Under the pieces are notes generated by a model. The model did no database searches and was not told the DNA's origin. It saw only the letters and a program-made list of their open reading frames with translations. A stretch of 64,000 nt of DNA from an uncultured Oceanospirillaceae bacterium (GTDB lineage Bacteria; Pseudomonadota; Gammaproteobacteria; Pseudomonadales; Balneatricaceae): positions 1-64,000 of the forward strand of contig CAJXNY010000006.1 in NCBI GenBank assembly GCA_913057435.1, written 5' to 3'. Numbering within the stretch: position 1 is the stretch's first letter; each line of letters begins with the position of its first letter. Of this stretch, positions 26,280 to 36,178 are shown in pieces. The position numbers were made by a program, and so were the translations under genes.

Positions 26280-28216
26280 GCTTCAACCCCGGTGTCCGTG
26301 CCGGGCACGACTGTAGTTACCCGTATCATGTTGGGCGTTGTAGCGGTTTCAATCCACATGCCTGCACGGGGACGACATGTGCAGCGGGTCCATGCTGCGG
26401 TTGCCTGGTAGTTTCAATCCACGTGCCCGCACGGGGCACGACGCTACGGGTGTTGTCGATAAGCTGATCTTTGATAAGTTTCAATCCACGCGTCCGCACG
26501 GGGCACGACAAGTCCACCTCAAAAGTGGGGCTGGGCATTATTGTTTCAATCCACGTGTCCGTACGGGGCACGACGTTGGCGCTTGCCCGGGTGGCCTCTG
26601 AATACATGTTTCAATCCACGTGCCCGTACGGGGCACGACAGTCCGCACAACTGACTACGATATCAGCATGCTGTTTCAATCCACGTGCCCGTACGGGGCA
26701 CGACCCGTCACGCCGCCCAGGCTGTCGATGTAATCCCGTTTCAATCCACGTGCCCGTACGGGGCACGACACAGCCCGATCCCGGTAAAAATCACGATTGG
26801 CCAGTTTCAATCCACGTGCCCGTACGGGGCACGACCCGGTAAACAGGAGGCGCTCAGAGTCAACCAGCCGTTTCAATCCACGTGCCCGTACGGGGCACGA
26901 CTGCCCAATCTACAGCAGTCTCCGCACGTTCAGTTGTTTCAATCCACGTGCCCGTACGGGGCACGACGATGCAGCCAGGTAGCGGCGGACTGCTTGTGCT
27001 GTTTCAATCCACGTGCCCGTACGGGGCACGACCGCTCTCGGTTTTGTTGGGGGCGAGCCTGATCAAGTTTCAATCCACGTGCCCGTACGGGGCACGACAT
27101 CAAAGGTGTTAGTGACTGGGTGCGCAAACCTGTTTCAATCCACGTGCCCGTACGGGGCACGACTTCCGATCGGCCAGACATACGAGAACCTTCAGATTGT
27201 TTCAATCCACGTGCCCGTACGGGGCACGACCGAAACACAGCACAGCAGCAGAGGACGCCGCCATGTTTCAATCCACGTGCCCGTACGGGGCACGACACAG
27301 TGGTGCCCGGCTTAAGGTTAGCCAGTCCAGGTTTCAATCCACGTGCCCGTACGGGGCACGACCAGAAGGTTACGAGCATCAGTGGCTTAAATCCAGTTTC
27401 AATCCACGTGCCCGTACGGGGCACGACAGCAAGCAACATGGTTTCCAGCTCACTACCAGCACGTTTCAATCCACGTGCCTGTACGGGACACGACCGCTAT
27501 CACGGGACATTCAAAGCGACACGGTACGTTTCAATCCACGTGCCCGTACGGGGCACGACGCCAGCCACGACCTGAGCACCCGCCACCTGGTGGTTTCAAT
27601 CCACGTGCCCGTACGGGGCACGACCTTCGCGAAGTTTTCGTTCAGCCCGCAGTTTCAGTTTCAATCCACGTGCCCGTACGGGGCACGACCTGGTAATGCC
27701 TTCAGGAAATGTGAGTTTGGCAAAGTTTCAATCCACGTGCCCGTACGGGGCACGACTACCGCGCTTAATCTCGACGTCGTCTGTGCAGGGTTTCAATCCA
27801 CGTGCCCGTACGGGGCACGACGCGGGTGTCGCTTTCTTTGATCACGATCAGCGGGTTTCAATCCACGTGCCCGTACGGGGCACGACGTTACCTGCCGGAG
27901 CCGGTCTACGCTGACTGCTGGTTTCAATCCACGTGCCCGTACGGGGCACGACCTGACGATGGGCACGCCATCAACTTCCGGGATGTGTTTCAATCCACGT
28001 GCCCGTACGGGGCACGACCTTTATCATTCGCTGCAGCTGATCAATTGCAGGGTTTCAATCCACGTGCCCGTACGGGGCACGACGAGGGGATCGAGTGGCT
28101 GTCTTACCCGGTAAAGCTTGTTTCAATCCACGTGCCCGTACGGGGCACGACCTATGAAACCCTGCAGCAGCACACCGATGGGCTGTTTCAATCCACGTGC
28201 CCGTACGGGGCACGAC
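26280..28216 (-). CRISPR. Type I-C CRISPR array 1: 30 repeats, 29 spacers
   Basis: 32-bp repeats, on the plus strand beginning GTTTCAATCCACGTGCCC and ending GGGCACGAC, are separated by spacers of about 33-36 bp. The minus-strand form ending in GTGGATTGAAAC is the I-C type, so transcription runs leftwards from the leader at 28217-28403. The consensus centre is CGTACGG. The leader-distal repeats are altered: 26280-26311 (heavily changed), 26346-26376 (31 bp), 26411-26442 (centre CGCACGG, as in array 2), 26478-26509 and 26543-26574 (intermediate). One internal repeat, 27463-27494, has two changes. Decay at the old end fits the orientation. Confidence 0.98.
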
Positions 28217-28403
28217 AGCCGGGGCTGGAGCGTAGTCAGGGCGGGGCCTGGAGGGGCGTTTTGCGCTAACCTGCTTCAGTTTTGGCGATTTCTAGCCTAG
28301 GGAAAATCGGTATAAATAACAACCTGTTGATATTGAAGGAAAAATGCTTTGCGCTAACCTGGCGGGGTTTTCATGGGGACTGGGGGTTAGCGCAGCGGCA
28401 GTA
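28217..28403 (-). promoter_or_regulatory. Leader of CRISPR array 1
   Basis: The 187 bp between the first repeat and the cas2 stop codon are closely similar to 37134-37310 beside array 2. It holds an exact IHF consensus, TATCAACAGGTTG (minus strand, 28320-28332), 103 bp from the repeat, and the 9-mer GCGCTAACC at 28263-28271 and 28351-28359, with its inverse at 28385-28393. Confidence 0.85.
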
Positions 28404-28697
28404 TCAGACCAGTAACGTATCGCGGAACATATCAAAACTGGCCTTGGCTCCCTGGTGTTCTACCCGCTTTTTCCAGTTTGCGCCCAGCTGGTAGAAACGC
28501 AGGCTGTCGCTGTCCTCATCATAGGCGCTGAGTAGCCGGTCGCGCAGTACAACCCATTGCGCCGGGGTGACTTCGCATTCAAATATCGAGTATTGCACCC
28601 GGATACCGTAGTCCTGGCAGATTTTTGCGACATGGCGTAGCCGTCGGGCACCGCCTGCATCTTCGGTGGAAATATCGTAGGTGATCAGCACCATCAT
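28404..28697 (-). CDS. cas2: CRISPR-associated Cas2 (type I-C)
   Basis: 97 residues. The ferredoxin-like fold of Cas2 is evident: MVLITYDIST with the conserved Asp after the first strand, the arginine helix ARRLRHVAKICQ, and VQYSIFECEV. It forms the central dimer of the Cas1-Cas2 spacer integrase. It starts 15 bp after cas1 and is the last cas gene; array 1's leader follows at once. Either of two adjacent ATG codons can start it. Confidence 0.96.
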   Translation of the reverse strand: MMVLITYDISTEDAGGARRLRHVAKICQDYGIRVQYSIFECEVTPAQWVVLRDRLLSAYDEDSDSLRFYQLGANWKKRVEHQGAKASFDMFRDTLLV

Positions 28698-28712
28698 CGG
28701 TCGGTACTCCGC

Positions 28713-29732
28713 TCAACGGGCAACAAAGGGTGGGTAATATTCCAGATCACCACGCAGGTGGCGAGCCAGTAGCAGGGCCTGGCAGTGGGCCAGCAGGCCG
28801 ATTTCTACCTCCTCTTCCAGAAATGGGTGGGTGACGGTTTCCTGTTTACGTTTTTGCAGGGCCGTCAGCAGGGTGCGGCGGCCATCGTCGGTCAGCCGTA
28901 CTGCGCCGCTGGCTTCGGTGACAAAGTCACGGGCGTTGAGCTGGCGGCGGTTGATCAGGCTTAGCACCAGCCGGTCGGCAAACCAGCTGCGCAGCTCTTC
29001 TAGCAGGTCCAGCGCCAGGCTGTCGCGGCCGGGTCGGTCGCGGTGCAAAAAGCCGACTTGCGGGTCCAGCCCTACGCCTTGCAGTGCGCCGCTGATGTCC
29101 TGGCCGATAATGCTGTAAACGAACGAGAGCAGGGCGTTTACGTTATCCAGCGGGGGCCGCCGGTTACGGCCGTTAAACGGAAAGTCATCACGTAGTTCCG
29201 GTTTGATCAGCTGGCCGAAAATGCCGAAATAGAGGCTGGCAGCATCACCTTCAATGCCGCGCAGGCTGTCCAGATCACTGGCGACTCTGGCCTGCTCAAT
29301 ACGAAATTTCAGCCCCTTGATAACCTGAGCAATGGCCTCGTTACGGCCATTGTTGCGATTATGCCGCTGTAAAACCGACCGGCTATTGCTGATTTTAGCG
29401 GCGATAATCAGTCGGGCGACTTCCAGCGGGGTTTGCTCGCTCTGACGATACTGACTGCGGCGTAGCAGTACACTGCCACTCTGTCGGCCCTGTAAGCGCC
29501 CCTGAAAACGGCCGTATTCGTTGAAAAAGGCCAGGTTGATGCCCTGTTCGCCACAGAAGCCCATTAATGGCGGCGACACCATTACCCGGCCAAAGCAGCA
29601 GATGCCGCTGATACTGTGGGCGGGCACCTGTAGCAGTTTTTTACGCTGGTGTTCAATTACCAGGGTTTCCCGCTCTTTATGCAGGTAGCTGTCCTGACGG
29701 GTGATATAGAGGTTGTTTTGCAGTTTTTTCAT
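28713..29732 (-). CDS. cas1: CRISPR-associated Cas1 integrase (type I-C)
   Basis: 339 residues from the ATG at 29732 (MKKLQNNLYITRQ), which has AAAGGGA in front; a frame running to 29765 would overlap cas4. Seen: N-terminal beta domain with SGICCFGRVMVSPPLM, catalytic Glu in GIEGDAASLYF, His in GFLHRDRPGRDSL and acid residues in LALDLLEELR. It inserts new spacers at the leader-repeat junction with Cas2, with Cas4 trimming the ends. Both arrays have matching leaders, so one integrase can in principle serve both. Confidence 0.96.
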   Translation of the reverse strand: MKKLQNNLYITRQDSYLHKERETLVIEHQRKKLLQVPAHSISGICCFGRVMVSPPLMGFCGEQGINLAFFNEYGRFQGRLQGRQSGSVLLRRSQYRQSEQTPLEVARLIIAAKISNSRSVLQRHNRNNGRNEAIAQVIKGLKFRIEQARVASDLDSLRGIEGDAASLYFGIFGQLIKPELRDDFPFNGRNRRPPLDNVNALLSFVYSIIGQDISGALQGVGLDPQVGFLHRDRPGRDSLALDLLEELRSWFADRLVLSLINRRQLNARDFVTEASGAVRLTDDGRRTLLTALQKRKQETVTHPFLEEEVEIGLLAHCQALLLARHLRGDLEYYPPFVAR

Positions 29733-29745
29733 GGGGTCCCTTTTG

Positions 29746-30378
29746 CTATGTACCCCCTGTGCCATCGGGATTCAGCAACTGCTGGCGGTAATGGGCACTG
29801 CGGTCTTTGCCCAGTTTGGGGTTGCACAGGTCGATCAGCGAGCAGGCCTTGCAGCGTTTTGCCTGGTAACGGGCCGCCGGTGTCTGGCCACTGTCAAACA
29901 GGGTGCGTACCTGGGCAATCACTGCCAGAGTACGCTGGCGGATGGGTTCATCCAGTATCTGGGGTTCGCGGCGGCGGCTCTGCCAGTACCACAAAATGCC
30001 TTGTTCAACGGTGGTCTGTTTCATCTCTTCCAGGCAGAGCGCCTGGGCGCAAAGCTGGATTCTGTCCCAGTCATCGGCTTTGGCTCGGCCCCGCTTGTAT
30101 TCCACCGGGCAGAACTGGCCGCTTTGCAGATCAATTTCCAGCAGATCCAGTTTGCCGCTGAGGCCCAGTTGCGGGGCGGATACCAGCACCGCCCGTTCAT
30201 AGCGGATGCCCTTGCGGGTTTCCGGCTCGCCCCGGTCAACACGCTGGTGCAGCTGCTGGCCCTGGGCGGTAAACCAGTTTTCCGCCCAGGCCTGCTCGTT
30301 ATGGATCAGCGCACACTGGCGCGGGCAGTAGGCGTAATGCTGCAGTGCCGACAACGGGATGAGCCGGACGTCGTCCAT
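29746..30378 (-). CDS. cas4: CRISPR-associated Cas4 nuclease (type I-C)
   Basis: 210 residues of the RecB-type nuclease family. Seen: the Fe-S cysteines in HYAYCPRQCALIH and near the end RCKACSLIDLCNP, and nuclease motifs GKLDLLEIDL and FCPVEYKRGRAK (Asp, Glu, Lys). It processes prespacer ends and sets PAM choice. The ATG shares one base with the cas7 stop codon (TGATG). Confidence 0.95.
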   Translation of the reverse strand: MDDVRLIPLSALQHYAYCPRQCALIHNEQAWAENWFTAQGQQLHQRVDRGEPETRKGIRYERAVLVSAPQLGLSGKLDLLEIDLQSGQFCPVEYKRGRAKADDWDRIQLCAQALCLEEMKQTTVEQGILWYWQSRRREPQILDEPIRQRTLAVIAQVRTLFDSGQTPAARYQAKRCKACSLIDLCNPKLGKDRSAHYRQQLLNPDGTGGT

Positions 30379-31238
30379 CAGCCCACCCGTCGATCCAGTT
30401 CGATGCCTTCGGGCAGGGCGCTGTCGTCAATGCTGACCTGATAGTCGGCAAAGCTGCGGGCCGGGCCTTCTGATTGCTGGCAGACGCTGATGCTGTCGAA
30501 CAGCTGGTGGGCCGGGGCGTTACCCAGTGCGTTGCTGTGGCGGAAGATATAGAGCCCGCGCACGCTCATTTCACCACGGGCGGCGGAGCGGTCGTGGTCA
30601 AACATGTTGACCAGCGCATTCCACAGCAGGCTCAGATCATCTTCATCAAAGCCGGTCTGCCCGGCCAGGTGGGCGGAGATAAAACCGTGGCAGCGGTAGA
30701 GGCCATAGGGCACGGTGAATTTTCGGCCCATGGTGCGATTATCGCCATCCTGCTTTTCTGCTTCCTTGACGGTCGTAACCGCCATGCGGGTGATGGTGTG
30801 CTCGCTGGTGATAATCGGGTCGATGGAGCGGGCAAACGTCAGCTGTACCGGGCCACGTACCTGACCGGCATTTTTACCGGTGCTCATCACTGCGCCAAAG
30901 GTACGAATATCGTAGTAGTGCTGGCACATCCAGTTGCGGGCGGCGTCGGTTTTTTCACCTTTTGTTTTCAGCGCCTGAATGCTTTCTTCGTCGTGGGCGG
31001 CGTCTATTTTGTCATTCAGAATGGCTTTTTCCGCGACAAAGATATTGCGCAGCGGGTTGTCGGCCTGGGTCAGCTGAACAAAGTTGCGAATTTTGCGTTT
31101 CAGGCAGACATCGGTTACCAGCCCCATGCCGGTTTCAGCGTCGATACGTGGCTGGTTACCGGCGTCCGGGTCGCCGTTGGGGTTGCCATCTTTTACATCA
31201 AACAGCAGTACAAATTCATAGCGGTTATTCAGGCTCAT
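30378..31238 (-). CDS. cas7: Cascade backbone protein Cas7 (Csd2)
   Basis: 286 residues of the I-C Csd2 type, with [19 protein letters not shown] at the start and the RRM-like fold behind it; it forms the helical filament along crRNA. The ATG shares one base with the cas8c stop, and its own stop overlaps the cas4 start, so the operon is tightly coupled. Confidence 0.96.
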   Translation of the reverse strand: MSLNNRYEFVLLFDVKDGNPNGDPDAGNQPRIDAETGMGLVTDVCLKRKIRNFVQLTQADNPLRNIFVAEKAILNDKIDAAHDEESIQALKTKGEKTDAARNWMCQHYYDIRTFGAVMSTGKNAGQVRGPVQLTFARSIDPIITSEHTITRMAVTTVKEAEKQDGDNRTMGRKFTVPYGLYRCHGFISAHLAGQTGFDEDDLSLLWNALVNMFDHDRSAARGEMSVRGLYIFRHSNALGNAPAHQLFDSISVCQQSEGPARSFADYQVSIDDSALPEGIELDRRVG

Positions 31239-33079
31239 CAGTGCGCTTCCTCTGCGATGGCGGTGTTGATTTCTGTCTGCGTATCATCTTGCTCGGTGGT
31301 GTCTTCCTGCCTGGTAAACAATGCCTGGCGCTGGTGGTAGTAGCCGACGGCAAACAGGCTTTGTTGCTCAAGGTTTAGCTGGGCGGGAAAACCGTCCAGT
31401 GCGGAGAATATTTCCATCAGCAGTTTTTCGATGTTGACCCGGCGGCCAGGAGTCAGCTTGGCCTGGTGGGCATGGCTGAGTTTGATCAGTGAGGTAAACG
31501 CGGTAATCGGCGTGCTGCTGGCGGCACCGTAGTAACGGTCTTTGATGGTGCTGTTCAGCTGGCCGCCGCTGGCTTCCTGCTGGACTTTTTCCAGCACGGC
31601 AAACAGCCGTCCCAGCCGGTAGCCAGGGCGGGTATCTTCTGGGTTGAGTGACATGGGTAGTTCCTCGTTGCTGGCTGCACCGCCGTTGCGGGCGCGTGCA
31701 GTCCGGTTAAAACAGGCTTTAAGCAGGGCGATACGGCGGTATTCGATACTGGGCAGGCACTTGGGCTCGGCCCGAATCCGCCGCAGGGCCAGTTGTAGCA
31801 AGGTAGCGGGCAGCGGCAGTCCGGCCAGAATCTGACGCGCAGTGTCAGCGATCAGATTAGGTGGAATATTGTCCGCTTTTTCTTTAAGAACGCAGGCGGT
31901 CAACAGGTGAAACAGGCTGGGATAGCCAAAGCGCTCACGCCCGGTCAGGTTCAGGTCAGTAAAGTACTGGCCGATCCGCTCGGCCAGCTCAGCCACGGTG
32001 CAAACCTGCCATAGCCGCACCATGATACGGGCGGAATTGGGGGCCAGCCCCAGTACGTAAAAGCGGTCGCTACGCTGGCTGGCGTGGTAAGCCCCGTTAT
32101 CAATGCTGTTAAGCAGGCTGGTGATGGCCTCAACCCGGGCGTCGGGGTTGTCGGCGGAGGCGGCGCTGGGAGGGTCGCTGAACAGTAATGGCAGGGTGGC
32201 TTCCAACGGGTCGGATTGTTCCGCCCAGCAGACGGTTACGGTTTCACCGAGGCGGAATTTATTGGGGGAGTCCATCCTCAACAGATGATTCAGCGCGGTG
32301 GTGTATTCAAAGACGGCGCTGGTGCTGACCGGGAAGTTAAAGCCCTGGCTTTTGCCATAAGACTCGAAGGCCGCCAGGTTGGAGGCCGCAAAAGGCGCAG
32401 GTTTGGCGTTAACGCCAGAGACACCGCTGTGCAGTCGGGCGATGGCGGCGGTTTCGCCACTGACCAGGCAGACACCTTCCGGGCTATTATCACCGGCATT
32501 CAGTGCCTGCTGGCCGAAGAATGTCTGCAGTGGTTTTGACTGACAGATCAGATCGGTTTCACCGGTCAGCCGAAAGCTGAGATTACAGCCATTGATTTTC
32601 AGCACATCGGGCCAGCTGGCGTGTTCCATTACCGCCTGGCGCTGGCTGGCATCGGCATTAAAGCGGGCAATGGCTTTAAGGCCTGGCTCATCGGGTAGTT
32701 GCTGTTGCAGATCGTCCAGATAATCGCTGAAGGTCTGGTGCTGGTTCTGCGCCAGGGTGACTGCTTTTTCGCTGGGTGGCAGGTCAGGTTTATCCAGTTT
32801 CGGCTGCGCCAATAGATAGCCAGAATGATCCCAGAGTGGATTAACAACGGTGTAGGCTTTGGCACCGCTGCGCGGCGGCGCTTTGGGTACTGTAAACACC
32901 CGTGCCACCTGCTTTTTACCCTGCGGAATACGGGTATCTTCCAGCCCGGCAAATTTTCCGTCCGGGGTTAACAGTATAAGAAACGGTATGCCTTTAGGCT
33001 CAAACCCCGGTGGTGCCAGGCTGCCCGGTTGTTGCTTATTCTTGCGCTGGTAGTAGTCACAGAGCGAGTGCAGGATCAT
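31238..33079 (-). CDS. cas8c: Cascade large subunit Cas8c (Csd1)
   Basis: 613 residues, usual for Csd1. It begins [13 protein letters not shown] and contains the family block [11 protein letters not shown]. In type I-C this subunit reads the PAM, and an internal start within its gene yields the small Cas11c subunit; that product is not annotated separately because its start cannot be fixed by eye. The ATG overlaps the cas5 stop as ATGA. Confidence 0.95.
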   Translation of the reverse strand: MILHSLCDYYQRKNKQQPGSLAPPGFEPKGIPFLILLTPDGKFAGLEDTRIPQGKKQVARVFTVPKAPPRSGAKAYTVVNPLWDHSGYLLAQPKLDKPDLPPSEKAVTLAQNQHQTFSDYLDDLQQQLPDEPGLKAIARFNADASQRQAVMEHASWPDVLKINGCNLSFRLTGETDLICQSKPLQTFFGQQALNAGDNSPEGVCLVSGETAAIARLHSGVSGVNAKPAPFAASNLAAFESYGKSQGFNFPVSTSAVFEYTTALNHLLRMDSPNKFRLGETVTVCWAEQSDPLEATLPLLFSDPPSAASADNPDARVEAITSLLNSIDNGAYHASQRSDRFYVLGLAPNSARIMVRLWQVCTVAELAERIGQYFTDLNLTGRERFGYPSLFHLLTACVLKEKADNIPPNLIADTARQILAGLPLPATLLQLALRRIRAEPKCLPSIEYRRIALLKACFNRTARARNGGAASNEELPMSLNPEDTRPGYRLGRLFAVLEKVQQEASGGQLNSTIKDRYYGAASSTPITAFTSLIKLSHAHQAKLTPGRRVNIEKLLMEIFSALDGFPAQLNLEQQSLFAVGYYHQRQALFTRQEDTTEQDDTQTEINTAIAEEAH

Positions 33080-33735
33080 CCGCGTATCTCCTCACTGCCC
33101 GGTAACGGCAGTTGCAGTACGCCCTGTTGCAGGCGGGCGCGGAAGAATTGCGGGCTGGGTTCGGGCTGGCTGAAGTCGAGATCGTAGAGCATCCAGCCCA
33201 GATCTTCATCCAGCGCCAGCGGGGCCGGTTGCGGGTCGTCTTCTTCTATCAGTCGGAAATCGCAGGCAAACTCCCGACAGCCCAGGTAGGGCTGGTAGAT
33301 GCACTGGCCCCGGCGGGCGCGGCGGCGGAACATCTCGCTGAATTTACCGGCGTTATCACCGGGGCCTGCTTTGTCGGTCAGCTCGAAATCGGCATGGATG
33401 CGGTAGTGAACGTCGCGCAGTAACAGGCTGGCCCGTTGCTGGCGCTCTTCTTCAATATGCAGCACCGGCATGGCTCCTTTGCCATTCATTGCTTTGGTGA
33501 TGTTGGTGACGGGGAGCTTGTTGCCGACCTCATTACGACGCAGGCTGAGCCAGCTGACCGGGCTGAGCAGTTCGATTTTGTGGATATGCCAGCGGATGGC
33601 CGGTTTCCATAAAACCGCCTCGAAGATAGCGCGGGCGGCGGAGGGGGTGATCAGATCATAGCTGACCCGCTCTACCTTCATCTCCGGGCGGGTAAAACAG
33701 GCGAAATCGCCACGTACATCAAGACAGAATCCCAT
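33076..33735 (-). CDS. cas5: Cascade endoribonuclease Cas5c (Csd5/Cas5d)
   Basis: 219 residues from the ATG at 33735 (MGFCLDVRGDFACF), preceded by GGAGG; a frame to 33981 only extends into the cas3 gene. In type I-C there is no Cas6, and this protein cuts pre-crRNA in the repeat hairpin and stays on the 5' handle. The family opening VRGDFACFTRPEMKVERVSY and the basic segment RRRARRGQCIYQPYLG are clear. It lies 37 bp after cas3. Confidence 0.95.
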   Translation of the reverse strand: MGFCLDVRGDFACFTRPEMKVERVSYDLITPSAARAIFEAVLWKPAIRWHIHKIELLSPVSWLSLRRNEVGNKLPVTNITKAMNGKGAMPVLHIEEERQQRASLLLRDVHYRIHADFELTDKAGPGDNAGKFSEMFRRRARRGQCIYQPYLGCREFACDFRLIEEDDPQPAPLALDEDLGWMLYDLDFSQPEPSPQFFRARLQQGVLQLPLPGSEEIRG

Positions 33736-33772
33736 TAAGCCTCCATTGCTTCGGGTGATTAGTTGGCCGGTG

Positions 33773-36085
33773 TCAGAGCACGCTCTGTTCGGCAGCCAGC
33801 ATGGCTTCCGGGGGCAGGACCCCCAGTTTCGGGTGATAGCGGCTATCAACCAGCAGGTAGCAACCGGCCTGGATATTGACGGCGCCTTCGTTGTACATCT
33901 GCTGCAACTGCTGTTCCGGCAGGTTGATGCTGTAGCGCTGCAGTTTGCGGTAAAGCCAGGCGGGGGTTTTGTTACTGTCACTGCTATCGAGCATCTTCAG
34001 CCATTTCAGCGCCGGGCTTTCTTCTTCACCGGGTGGGCACCAGGGCACCACCAGGCTTTGCTGATGATCGTTTTCAATCAGCCGAAAGTTGTTGGCGGCG
34101 GTGCGAAAGGCGATGGCCGGTGGGTCCATTGAATCCGGCGTCAGTGCTTCCTGAATCCCCTTTTCATCCAGTTCGCCTTTGCTGTAGAGCAGCTCGAAAT
34201 AGCGCTGAAAACTGGCCGGGGCCAGCGCATCATCCAGCCCACTGTGGATCAGCTCCTCGGTGATCTGCTGGCCCTGGCGCAGTAGCCCGGCGGGGGCCTG
34301 GCTGGGGGGACGGAATACGATGACCCGGCCTGGTTCAGCCAGCCGACCTTCACGGTTACAGCGGCCTGCCGACTGGGCGATGGAGTCCAGCCCGGCCAGT
34401 GCCCGGTAGACCACCGGGAAATCAATATCGACGCCCGCTTCAATCAGCTGGGTGCTGATCAGCCGCAACGGCCGGTCGTCGTCTCCGCTCTGCCGTGCGG
34501 TCAGCCGGTCACGAATCTGCTGCAGAATATGGCTGCGGTGCTCCGGGCACATCAGCGCTGACAGGTGGAAGTGGTTTTCATCATCGGGCAGCAGCTCGGC
34601 CAGGGCCTGGGCATCCTTGCGGGTATTTACAATGGCCAGCACGCAGGGTTCTTCGATCAGCTGATCTGCCAGCTGTGGCCAGTCCAGCGCCGGGCACTCA
34701 GGCGTGGGTAGCTGTACCTGAGTACGGCGTAACTGTTCGGCTAGCCGGGCTGGCTGGTTGATGATTTCGCGGATCTGTTTTAACCCATCGAAATGCACCG
34801 TGCCAAAGCTGTCGCTGCGCTGACTGAGATCCGGCTGGGTAGCGGTACAGAACACAAAGGTGACGCCATACAGCTCACTGAGCTGACGCATTACCCAGGT
34901 GATTGGCTTCAGGTAGTTACGTGGCAGCTGCTGGGCTTCATCCAGCACAATAATGCTGTTGGCCAGGTTGTGCAGTTTACGACAGCGGCTGGTGCGGGCG
35001 GCAAACAGTGACTCGAACAGCTGTACATTGGTGGTGACAATCAGTGGTGCATCCCAGTTTTCAGTGGCCAGGCGGCTGCGGCTGGTCTCTTTTTCCTGGG
35101 GTAGATCGAGGTTGCTGTGGTGCTCGATGACCGCATCCTCCCCCAGTGCCTGGCGGAATACGCTGGCGTTCTGTTCGATGATGCTGGTGTAGGGGATGGC
35201 GTAGATAATCCGCTGTTTCTGGTATTTGCGAGCATGGGCCAGGGCAAAGCCCAGGCTGGACAGAGTTTTGCCGCCACCGGTGGGCACCGTCAGGCTGAAC
35301 AGGCCGGGTTGTTGTTCGGCGGCGTCCAGGCACTGCTGGAAAATCTGCTGGCGGGTGTGGTTCAGTTCACTGTCACGGGCGTTGTTGCGCAGGTTGTCCA
35401 TATAGCGGTTAAAGCGTTGCTGTAGTTCAGACAGGGCCGGGTACTGGCTGCGCCGGGCGGACTGCTGCGGCTGCATATAACTTTCGGTGTCCAGAAAGTC
35501 GGCATCCACCAGGCAGGAGAAAAGCATCCGCAGCCAGAGTGCAAGGCTGTCTTTACTCAGCGCGATCGGCGGTGTTTTCAGCTCGATGCCAGGTTTCAGT
35601 ATCGCTTCGGGTACGCTGGCGGCCAGTGATTCCTGTAACTCTGGCTGGCTGTTGTTTAGCCGGTGCTCCAGCCCCCCACGGCCTGTTTTTGTGCTGTACC
35701 AGTCGGCCAGACCGGCATGGTGCCCGGCGATCAGATATGCGATCAGCTGGCCATAGCCATCAAGCTGGTTGATTGCATGGAGCGCGCCAGCGGTGGAGTG
35801 GGTGACGCGCCCGGCGGACTGTTTTGAATCTGATTTTGAGTCAGACGGCTCAAGGTGGGCATTTTCGCAGTCAAAGCCGGTCTGCTGGCGAATATAGTGC
35901 TGAAAGGCCGGGCGATACTTACCCAGATCATGCCAGATGCCAGCCAGTCCGGCCCATTCAGGCCCTATCGGCTGGGCAAACTGTGCTGCCAGTCGAGAGA
36001 CCTTCTGCAGGTGGTGTTCCAGTGCATGGGGTTCCAGCCACCGGCCGCTGTTATCCGTGCGCGCATGTGCAATGGGATTGCTCAT
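33773..36085 (-). CDS. cas3: Cas3 nuclease-helicase (type I-C)
   Basis: 770 residues. The N-terminal HD nuclease shows LEPHALEHHL, IWHDLGKYRP and AGHHAGLADW; the helicase part shows Walker A VPTGGGKTLSS, motif II LDEAQQLP, motif III FCTATQP, and motif VI QSAGRCNREG. It is recruited to the R-loop and degrades target DNA. AAGGAG precedes the ATG. It is the first cas gene; upstream of it, 93 bp away, lies array 2, which is transcribed in the same direction with no terminator visible between. Confidence 0.96.
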   Translation of the reverse strand: MSNPIAHARTDNSGRWLEPHALEHHLQKVSRLAAQFAQPIGPEWAGLAGIWHDLGKYRPAFQHYIRQQTGFDCENAHLEPSDSKSDSKQSAGRVTHSTAGALHAINQLDGYGQLIAYLIAGHHAGLADWYSTKTGRGGLEHRLNNSQPELQESLAASVPEAILKPGIELKTPPIALSKDSLALWLRMLFSCLVDADFLDTESYMQPQQSARRSQYPALSELQQRFNRYMDNLRNNARDSELNHTRQQIFQQCLDAAEQQPGLFSLTVPTGGGKTLSSLGFALAHARKYQKQRIIYAIPYTSIIEQNASVFRQALGEDAVIEHHSNLDLPQEKETSRSRLATENWDAPLIVTTNVQLFESLFAARTSRCRKLHNLANSIIVLDEAQQLPRNYLKPITWVMRQLSELYGVTFVFCTATQPDLSQRSDSFGTVHFDGLKQIREIINQPARLAEQLRRTQVQLPTPECPALDWPQLADQLIEEPCVLAIVNTRKDAQALAELLPDDENHFHLSALMCPEHRSHILQQIRDRLTARQSGDDDRPLRLISTQLIEAGVDIDFPVVYRALAGLDSIAQSAGRCNREGRLAEPGRVIVFRPPSQAPAGLLRQGQQITEELIHSGLDDALAPASFQRYFELLYSKGELDEKGIQEALTPDSMDPPAIAFRTAANNFRLIENDHQQSLVVPWCPPGEEESPALKWLKMLDSSDSNKTPAWLYRKLQRYSINLPEQQLQQMYNEGAVNIQAGCYLLVDSRYHPKLGVLPPEAMLAAEQSVL

Positions 36086-36178
36086 GATCCACTGACTCCT
36101 TGTGGATTGATACTGAGCGTCAGTGTACGGGGTTGTTAACGGTGGGGGTAGTGATCTGGTTCAGGATTTCTGATGACG

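Noticed and set aside
26377-28300. Many open frames inside the CRISPR arrays
   Set aside because: They are reading frames through repeated 32-bp units, giving the same short peptide again and again.
34900-34960. Cas3 helicase motif II reads DEAQ rather than DEAH
   Set aside because: As far as recalled, Gln or other residues at this place are normal in type I-C Cas3 proteins, so it is not a defect.
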